Part shown: in pieces, positions 1 to 5,470 of the stretch
Numbering within the stretch: position 1 is the stretch's first letter
How the letters are laid out: each line of letters opens with the position of its first letter
Position numbers and translations under genes: made by a program
Notes under the pieces: model-generated
What the model saw: the letters and a program-made list of their open reading frames with translations, nothing else
Told to the model about the DNA's origin: nothing
Database searches by the model: none
NCBI GenBank assembly: GCA_964477115.1
Contig: CAYZCY010000015.1
Coordinates: forward strand, 1 to 33,187
Origin: RGIG3135 sp964477115
GTDB taxonomy: Bacteria > Actinomycetota > Coriobacteriia > Coriobacteriales > Eggerthellaceae
Direction of reading: 5' to 3'
DNA length: 33,187 nt

Positions 1-125
1 GCACCCACATCTCACGCGAATGCTCGGGCTTACGTAGCGTTAGTACGCTACGCCCTCGCCTTCACGCGACCTGCGGGCACCAGAGCGCGTCTTATTTCCA
101 TGATGGGCACCCACATCTCGCGCAA

Positions 126-160
126 GGGCGGCGGAAACGTTCCTTAGCTTCCCGCCGCCC
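126..160. repeat. GC-only inverted repeat (hairpin)
   Basis: GGGCGGCGG at 126-134 pairs perfectly with CCGCCGCCC at 152-160 around a 17-base loop that carries AACGTT and TTAGCTT. The stem is very stable but has no T-tract behind it, so it is a REP-like element rather than a classical terminator. Confidence 0.6.
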
Positions 161-205
161 TCGCAATCGCCCCCTAGCTTTCCGCCGCCCTCAGTCATCC
201 GTTTA

Positions 206-298
206 AAGGGCGGGGAGAAGCACGTCACTAGTCCTCGCCGCATAACGGGTTTAGACAGATGCGGCTGCGGAAACGTTCCTTAGCTTCTCCCCGCCCTT
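206..298. repeat. 16-bp perfect inverted repeat enclosing 61 bases
   Basis: AAGGGCGGGGAGAAGC at 206-221 is exactly complementary to GCTTCTCCCCGCCCTT at 283-298. The right arm is attached to the second copy of the 21-base direct repeat, so the same module appears here once forward and once inverted. It could form a long hairpin or be the pair of ends of a small repeat unit. Confidence 0.6.
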
Positions 299-342
299 GT
301 AATGTGGCGCTTACCTTCTCCAGCTGATTTAGCAAAGCGACT

Positions 343-373
343 TTGGGAAAAACACCTGCGAATGCGCTATACT
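343..373 (+). promoter_or_regulatory. Likely promoter of the T-box leader and pheST
   Basis: A good -10 hexamer, TATACT, lies at 368-373. The best upstream match is TTGGGA at 343-348, with a long 19-base spacer. Transcription would start near 380, which is where the structured T-box leader begins. The -10 is convincing; the -35 is weak. Confidence 0.45.
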
Positions 374-379
374 TCTCGT

Positions 380-753
380 TTACATGCGATGACGAAGACA
401 GTGGCATGCAGGTTCTTGCACCTCCAGAGACGAACCTCGTTGGCTGAGAGGGTTCGGGCTGCAAGTGCGTGTCAATTCCCTTCCGAGCAGCGCGTTTGAA
501 CGCGGACGCACGCGGCTGTGAAGCCAGCTCTGTGCGAGACGTCAAGTAGGGCGCGACGGGTGCTCCCGTCATAGGGCGAAATGAGCGGGTGGGGCAAGCT
601 GCCTTCCGGCATGCGGCAAGGTCTGTCAGGGCTTTCGCTGCAGGGCGGGGTGTGCGCTTACCTTCACCAACCAGGGTGGTACCGCGAGAGCCTTCTCTCG
701 TCCTTGGATCGGAATCGCGTTTCTGATCCAGTGACGCGAGAGGGCTCTTTTTT
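380..753 (+). promoter_or_regulatory. T-box riboswitch leader controlling pheST
   Basis: The hallmark T-box AGGGTGGTACCGCG is at 673-686. It is followed at once by a terminator stem: 687-702 pairs with 733-748, with an inner stem of TTGGATC and GATCCAG, and T residues at 748-753. In this family, uncharged tRNA pairs with the TGGT of the T-box and stabilises an antiterminator, so the synthetase genes are read through only when the charged tRNA is scarce. Upstream, 431-437 with 452-458 and CTTGCA with TGCAAG form nested arms that look like stem I. A further perfect hairpin, GACGGG-tgct-CCCGTC, is at 555-570. The TTC at 476-478 on the 3' side of stem I is my candidate phenylalanine specifier. 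The T-box and terminator are certain; the specifier assignment is inference supported by the downstream genes. Confidence 0.92.
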
Positions 754-783
754 GTTGTTAGAGGAATGAAAGGCAGAGTGAAC

Positions 784-1845
784 ATGGCAATCACTGACGA
801 GCTGTCAAGCCTGCGCGAGCAGACTTTGGCCGCCATTGCTTCGGCTGAGACCTCGGCCGAGCTCGAGCAGGTGCGCGTGAGCGTTCTGGGCAAGGCCGGA
901 TCGCTGACCGGTTACTTGCGCTCCATGGGTCAGGTGCCCAAGGAGGAGCGCGCCGTTGTGGGCAAGACGGTGAACGAGACCCGCGTCGTGGTGGAGGAGG
1001 CCTTGGCTGAGGCGAAGGCAAAGCTTGACGCCGCTGAGCTCGAGGCTGCAATTGATGCCGCCGCTGTTGACGTGACCCTTCCCGGTCGTGCTCAGCAGAT
1101 GGGTACGCGTCATCTGATCAACCGCATGGTGGATGAGATCTCCGAGATCTTTTTGGGCCTGGGCTACACTGTGGCAACCGGCCCCGAGGTTGAGACCGAC
1201 TACTACAACTTCACCGCGCTGAACGCGCCGGCTGATCATCCGAGCCGCTCCATGCAGGACACCTTCTACGTGCACGATCTTTCCGGCGACAGCGCGGGCG
1301 TCCGCGGCGAGTCCGATGTGCTTCTGCGCACCCAGACCTCCGGCGTGCAGGTGCACGTGATGGAGGATCAGGACCTGCCCATCTACATCATCTCTCCCGG
1401 CAAGGTGTACCGCCGCGACGTGGCTGACCCCACCCACCTTCCGCAGTTCCACCAGATCGAGGGCCTGGTCATCGACGAGGGCATTACCTTCGGCGATCTC
1501 AAGGGCACGCTTGATTACGTGTGCAAGCAGATTTTCGGCCCGGATCGCAAGACCCGCTTCCGCGCGCATTTCTTCCCCTTCACCGAGCCCTCCGCCGAGG
1601 CAGATGTGAGCTGCGGCGTTTGCGGCGGCAAGGGCTGCCGCGTGTGCAAGGGCACGGGCTGGATCGAGATTCTCGGCTGCGGCATGGTCGACCCGAACGT
1701 GCTTGCCATGTCGGGCATCGATCCCGAGAAGTATTCCGGCTTCGCCTTTGGCTTTGGCGTGGAGCGCGTTGCCTGCCTGAAGTACAACGTTCCGGACCTG
1801 CGTATGCTGCTTGAGGGCGACATGCGTTTCCTGCGTCAGTTCTAG
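784..1845 (+). CDS. pheS: Phenylalanine-tRNA ligase, alpha subunit
   Basis: Catalytic subunit of the alpha2-beta2 class II synthetase that charges tRNA-Phe in the cytoplasm. The N-terminus is the usual coiled tRNA-binding arm with an LGKAG motif. Motif 2 reads KVYRRDVADPTHLPQFHQIE and motif 3 reads GFGVERVACLKY. A Cys cluster (CGVCGGKGCRVCKG) precedes the GWIEILGCGMV strand, as in many Gram-positive PheS. I chose the ATG at 784 (MAITDEL) over the in-frame ATG at 766: the latter sits directly on its GAGGA with no spacing, whereas AAAGG lies about ten bases before 784. This gives 353 residues, normal for the family. It lies directly behind the T-box terminator and nine bases ahead of pheT, so the two form an operon under tRNA-Phe control. 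Confidence 0.97.
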   Translation: MAITDELSSLREQTLAAIASAETSAELEQVRVSVLGKAGSLTGYLRSMGQVPKEERAVVGKTVNETRVVVEEALAEAKAKLDAAELEAAIDAAAVDVTLPGRAQQMGTRHLINRMVDEISEIFLGLGYTVATGPEVETDYYNFTALNAPADHPSRSMQDTFYVHDLSGDSAGVRGESDVLLRTQTSGVQVHVMEDQDLPIYIISPGKVYRRDVADPTHLPQFHQIEGLVIDEGITFGDLKGTLDYVCKQIFGPDRKTRFRAHFFPFTEPSAEADVSCGVCGGKGCRVCKGTGWIEILGCGMVDPNVLAMSGIDPEKYSGFAFGFGVERVACLKYNVPDLRMLLEGDMRFLRQF

Positions 1846-1854
1846 GGGGCTCAC

Positions 1855-4326
1855 ATGAAGATTTCTTTGAAATGGCTTAACGAATACATCGAGGTGCCCT
1901 CTGACACCAAGGCTCTGTGCGATCGCCTTGACCTTACCGGCACCGGCGTCGAGGGCGTGGAGACGCTCGGCGCTGCCTTCGACGGCGTTGTGGTGGGTTA
2001 CGTTGAGGAGTGCGAGGTGCACCCCGACAGCGACCACATGCACGTGGTCAAGGTGAACGTGGGCGCAGAGGAGCCCGTTCAGATCGTATGCGGCGCACCC
2101 AACATCGCCGCCGGCATCAAGCTGCCCGTGGCCACCATTGGAGCGGTCTTGCCCGGCGACTTCAAGATCAAGAAGAGCAAGCTTCGCGGTGTGGTGAGCT
2201 GCGGCATGTGCTGCTCCCAGCGCGAACTGGGCATGGGCAACGATCATGATGGCATCTGGATCCTTCCCGATGACGCCGAGGTTGGCATGCCTATCGCCGA
2301 CTACCTGAAGATGACCGACACCGTGCTCGACCTCGAGATCACCCCGAACCGCCCGGACTGCCTGTCTGTCGTTGGCTTCGCACGCGAGCTGGGCGCCATG
2401 TACCAGACCGACTGGGACAACCCGCTGGCTGCCATGGCTGAGAAGATGGAGCTCGATGCTGCCGCCGAGCCCGTTGACACCGCCGTTAGCGTGACTATTG
2501 ACGATGCCAAGCGCTGCCCGCGCTACACCGCCCGCGTCATCCGCAACTGCAAGGTCGGCCCGAGCCCGGATTGGCTCGTCGAGCGCCTGACCGCCATCGG
2601 CCAGCGCCCGATCAACAACATTGTTGACGTGACCAACTACATCCTGTTCCTGTTCGGCCAGCCCTTGCATGCCTTCGACCTCGATAAGCTCAAGAATGCC
2701 GAAGGTAAGGCCAACGTGGTCGTGCGTGCCGCCCTCGAGGGCGAAAAGCTCACCACGCTTGACGGCGAGGATCGTGAGCTTACTCCCGACATGACCGTCA
2801 TCGCCACGCCCGAGCTCGGCGCTATTGCGCTTGCCGGTGTTATGGGCGGCCTCGAGACCGAGGTTACCGACGAGACCGTGAACATCCTGCTTGAGGCTGC
2901 GACCTTCGAGCCTGGCCGCACCAGCCGCACCAGCCGCAACTTGGGCCTCATCTCCGAGTCCTCCATGCGCTACGAGCGTGGTGTGGATGACCACGGCATC
3001 GAGATGCGCTCCGCCGCTGCGGCGGCTCTCATGGTTGAGCTTGCCGGTGGCACGGTGAGCTACGCTGAGCTTAATGCCGAGGGTATCGTTGACGAATGGC
3101 CGGCAGTTTCTGAGGCTCGCGAGCTTAAGTTCCGCGTGGACCGCTTCTGTTCCATGATGGGTGCCGACATCCCGCGCGACTTCATCGTCGACGTGCTTGG
3201 GCGCCTGGGCTGCCAGGTTGCAGATGGCGAAGGCGAAAACACCTTGGCCGTTGTGGCGCCCACCTTCCGCCCTGATCTTGAACGCGAGATCGACCTGTAC
3301 GAGGAGGTTCTGCGCCTGTGGGGCATGGACCGCATTCCGTCCACTCTGCCGGGCGGTCGCGGTCGCGTGGGCGTTCGTTCCGAGGAGGAGCTGGTGGTCG
3401 ACAAGATCAACGCCACCCTGCGTGCCTGCGGTCTGAACGAGACCATGACCTATTCCTTCGCCGAGCCAACTGACATCGAGCGTCTGCGCATGGATGCCGA
3501 GGGTCTGGGCCTTCCCGTGACACTGATGAACCCGCTTAACGCCGATCAGTCCGTGATGCGCCAGAGCATCATCCCCGGTCTTCTGCGCAGCGTGGCCTAT
3601 AACCAGAGCCGCGGCGTGAAGAACGTGCAGCTCTACGAGCTCGGTATGGTTTTCTCCACCGCTGAGGGTCGCAAGAAGCCCAAGGAGCGCCGCAAGGTGG
3701 CGGGCGTCATGGCTGGATCCATGGCCTGCGCCGCGTGGAACCAGGCAAGCGTGCCCTTCGACTTCTTCGACGGCAAGGGCGTTCTCGAGAGTCTGGCTCG
3801 CGAGCTGGCTCTGCCCAAGCTGCGCTTCAAGGCGCTTTCCGCCGAGGCTGCCCCGCATCTGCAGCCCGGTCGTGCCGCTGAGATGCTTTGCGGTGGCACC
3901 GTCATCGGCTGGGTGGGCGAGATTCACCCACTCGCAGCTGCCGCCTTCGAGGCCAGCGCGCCCGTGGTTGCCTTCGAGCTCGACGTGGCGGCTCTGGTGA
4001 AGTCCTGCCAGCCGGCTCGTCCCTACGTTGACGTGCCCACCTTCCCGGCTGTTTCGGTGGACGCCGCCTTTGTGGTTGCCGAAGACGTGACGCACGAGAA
4101 GATGGTCCAGTGCATGAGCTCCGCTGGCGGTAAGCTGCTCGAGACGGTTCAGCTCTTCGACGTGTATCGCGACGAGCAGCGCGTGGGCGCAGGCAAAAAG
4201 TCCATGGCGTATGCGCTCACCTATCGTGCGGCTGACCGTACGTTGACGAGCGAAGAGGTCGAGAAGGCCCATGCTCGCCTGGTGCAGAAGGTTTCCGCTG
4301 CAACCGGTGCAGAGGTACGCGGCTAG
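1855..4326 (+). CDS. pheT: Phenylalanine-tRNA ligase, beta subunit
   Basis: Structural and editing subunit of PheRS. In order the 823 residues show: an N-terminal domain with MKISLKWLNEYIE; an EMAP-II-like tRNA-binding domain at about 40-150 with CGAPNIAAG and CCSQRELGM; the B3/B4 editing region at about 210-400 with NIVDVTNYILF and the GGLETEVTDETV segment; B5; a catalytic-like core with LYELGMVFS; and a C-terminal FDX-ACB anticodon-binding domain at about 730-823 (VPTFPAVSVDAAFVV). Length is normal. It starts nine bases after pheS with GGGGGCTCAC before the ATG and is co-transcribed from the T-box leader. Nothing is missing or unusual. Confidence 0.97.
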   Translation: MKISLKWLNEYIEVPSDTKALCDRLDLTGTGVEGVETLGAAFDGVVVGYVEECEVHPDSDHMHVVKVNVGAEEPVQIVCGAPNIAAGIKLPVATIGAVLPGDFKIKKSKLRGVVSCGMCCSQRELGMGNDHDGIWILPDDAEVGMPIADYLKMTDTVLDLEITPNRPDCLSVVGFARELGAMYQTDWDNPLAAMAEKMELDAAAEPVDTAVSVTIDDAKRCPRYTARVIRNCKVGPSPDWLVERLTAIGQRPINNIVDVTNYILFLFGQPLHAFDLDKLKNAEGKANVVVRAALEGEKLTTLDGEDRELTPDMTVIATPELGAIALAGVMGGLETEVTDETVNILLEAATFEPGRTSRTSRNLGLISESSMRYERGVDDHGIEMRSAAAAALMVELAGGTVSYAELNAEGIVDEWPAVSEARELKFRVDRFCSMMGADIPRDFIVDVLGRLGCQVADGEGENTLAVVAPTFRPDLEREIDLYEEVLRLWGMDRIPSTLPGGRGRVGVRSEEELVVDKINATLRACGLNETMTYSFAEPTDIERLRMDAEGLGLPVTLMNPLNADQSVMRQSIIPGLLRSVAYNQSRGVKNVQLYELGMVFSTAEGRKKPKERRKVAGVMAGSMACAAWNQASVPFDFFDGKGVLESLARELALPKLRFKALSAEAAPHLQPGRAAEMLCGGTVIGWVGEIHPLAAAAFEASAPVVAFELDVAALVKSCQPARPYVDVPTFPAVSVDAAFVVAEDVTHEKMVQCMSSAGGKLLETVQLFDVYRDEQRVGAGKKSMAYALTYRAADRTLTSEEVEKAHARLVQKVSAATGAEVRG

Positions 4327-4364
4327 TGCGGCGCGCTTAGCTTCGCCATAATGAGATATGATGA

Positions 4365-4399
4365 GGGCGGGTGCGGGCTTTTAGGCCTTGCATCCGCCC
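4365..4399 (+). terminator. Hairpin downstream of pheT, weak terminator or leader structure
   Basis: GGGCGGGTGC at 4365-4374 pairs with GCATCCGCCC at 4390-4399 with one G-U pair. The T-content behind it is poor (CGCTTTAG), so it may terminate weakly or fold in the leader of the next gene. A possible -10, TATGAT, lies just upstream at 4357-4362, without a convincing -35. Confidence 0.35.
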
Positions 4400-4434
4400 C
4401 GCTTTAGTTACAAGCTTTCATCAGAGGAGCATAC

Positions 4435-5226
4435 ATGAGCAAGCACAGCTTCACTTTCATGGGCACGGCCGCCGGCTGCGGCGTGCCGTCTTTCTTCTGC
4501 GATTGCCCCGCCTGCAATGAGGCCCGCGAAAACCCCGCCTTGCGCCGCGGCGACTGCGGCGTCATGGTGCGCGGCGAGAAGACGCTTGTGATAGACACTC
4601 CTCCCGATGCCCGTCATCAGCTTTTGCGCGAAAACATTCGCAAGGTTGATGAAATCATCTTCACCCACGCCCACTTCGACCACATAGGCGGTTTGGGTGA
4701 ATACGAATACCTGGTGCAGTTGGTGCAGAAAAAGCAGATGCCCACTTATGGCAGCGCCATTGCGCTCCAGGGCATCCTCGCTGAGTTCCATTACATGGAT
4801 TACTGCCTTGACCTGCACGTTCTTGAGCCTTTTGACACGCACGAGTTCGACGGCGTGTCCTATACGGCTCTGCCCGTGACGCATGCTCCGGGCACGTACG
4901 GCTACCTGATCGAGACGCCGAAGACGCGCATGTTCTATGCTTCGGATACCGGTGAGCTGCCGGCGGAGACGGCCGAGCGAGTGCGCGGCGTGGACATTTT
5001 GGCGATGGATGCCACCTTCTGGAAGAAAAACTGGAATCCCGATGCCCATCACAGCATTCAGGAGTGCATCGAGGAGGGCCTGGCGCTTGATGCCAAACTC
5101 ATCTACCTCACGCACGTGTGCATGCATTACGACGAGCCCATCACCGTGGCGGAGCTGGAAAGCTATCTGGAACAGTACGAGGGCCGCGTTCGCCTTGCTT
5201 ACGACGGGCTTACTTTCCCCATCTAA
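4435..5226 (+). CDS. PhnP-like metallo-beta-lactamase-fold hydrolase
   Basis: A 263-residue cytoplasmic metallohydrolase. The metal motif THAHFDHIGG (His78, His80, Asp82, His83), a later VTHAP histidine, the YASDTGE aspartate and a C-terminal LTHVCMH histidine give the two-metal MBL site. An N-terminal CDCPAC (Cys22, Cys24, Cys27) matches the extra structural zinc site of PhnP, the 5-phosphoribosyl 1,2-cyclic phosphate diesterase, and the length is close to PhnP. No phosphonate (phn) genes are nearby, so the true substrate may be another cyclic phosphate; I therefore give no symbol. AGAGGAG lies seven bases before the ATG. It appears to be a single-gene unit between pheST and the redox genes, ended by the hairpin at 5230-5261. 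Confidence 0.8.
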   Translation: MSKHSFTFMGTAAGCGVPSFFCDCPACNEARENPALRRGDCGVMVRGEKTLVIDTPPDARHQLLRENIRKVDEIIFTHAHFDHIGGLGEYEYLVQLVQKKQMPTYGSAIALQGILAEFHYMDYCLDLHVLEPFDTHEFDGVSYTALPVTHAPGTYGYLIETPKTRMFYASDTGELPAETAERVRGVDILAMDATFWKKNWNPDAHHSIQECIEEGLALDAKLIYLTHVCMHYDEPITVAELESYLEQYEGRVRLAYDGLTFPI

Positions 5227-5229
5227 AAC

Positions 5230-5274
5230 AAGGGCTTCTCATACGCCATACGAGCCTTTTTCCGATAAAAGGCT
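5230..5274 (+). terminator. Terminator with two mutually exclusive hairpins
   Basis: AAGGGCT (5230-5236) can pair with AGCCTTT (5253-5259), followed by T residues, as a terminator for the hydrolase gene. The same AGCCTTTT (5253-5260) can instead pair perfectly with AAAAGGCT (5267-5274) around TCCGAT. The second form lies next to the downstream -10 element. Confidence 0.5.
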
Positions 5275-5306
5275 ATTGGATTGTAGCCACTAATTTACCT
5301 AATCGC

Positions 5307-5312
5307 TATAAT
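5307..5312 (+). promoter_or_regulatory. -10 element for the MopB-ferredoxin-NrfD operon
   Basis: A perfect TATAAT is at 5307-5312 in an AT-rich patch. The -35 is poor: TAGCCA at 5284-5289 sits at a 17-base spacing, which suggests dependence on an activator. Transcription would begin near 5319. Confidence 0.5.
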
Positions 5313-5318
5313 GCGAAT

Positions 5319-5470
5319 TTGGTTTGGGAGAACTATGCCCACATGTCGGAGAGGGCTTGCGGGGATGGGTCCCAATACCGTCGCAAACACGTGAGAGCAC
5401 TCCGCTTTCGCGGGGCGCTTGCGATGTAGAGAAGTATAGGAAAAGAGACGGAAAGAAGAGGGGAAGGTTA
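5319..5470 (+). promoter_or_regulatory. Structured 150-nt leader of the first MopB operon
   Basis: The leader between the -10 and the start codon has paired arms. TTGCG near 5358 pairs with CGCAA near 5382 and encloses GGGATGGGTCCC. AGCACTCCG pairs with CGGGGCGCT, with one mismatch and one G-U, near 5396-5419. A purine-rich run with GGGGAAGG follows before the ATG. The frame stays open through it, but the reading would be low-complexity and unlike the family, so I treat it as untranslated. It does not match the molybdenum-cofactor riboswitch consensus as I know it; its function is unknown. Confidence 0.35.

Larger units (their letters stand above)
1..300. repeat. Non-coding repeat-rich stretch upstream of pheST
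   Basis: I see no convincing gene here; the open frames are short, lack ribosome sites and resemble no protein family. The stretch holds nested repeats. A 21-base direct repeat beginning GCGGAAACGTTCC lies at 131-151 and 267-287. A near-identical copy of CACCCACATCTCGCGCAAG lies at 107-125 and at 2-20. The 11-mer TTCCGCCGCCC at 180-190 is the exact reverse complement of 126-136. A 7-bp stem with a 6-base loop lies at 33-52. Several copies share the core TTAGCTT followed by a C/G-only run. What is seen is the repetition; that it belongs to a dispersed intergenic repeat family of this genome is inference. Confidence 0.6.

Noticed and set aside
1..300. CRISPR array
   Set aside because: Repeats are few, overlap each other, have different lengths and no regular spacers; no cas genes are nearby.
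805..4272. Very long minus-strand open frame opposite pheST
   Set aside because: It mirrors the codon pattern of pheS and pheT, has a His/Leu/Ala-biased translation, no ribosome site and no family resemblance; it is a GC-driven shadow.
5324..5470. In-frame N-terminal extension of the first MopB starting at 5324
   Set aside because: The extension starts a few bases after the predicted transcript start, has no ribosome site, and the ATG at 5471 has GGGGAAGG in front.
5319..5470. Molybdenum-cofactor riboswitch
   Set aside because: I looked for the conserved stems of that class and could not match them; I keep only a generic structured leader.
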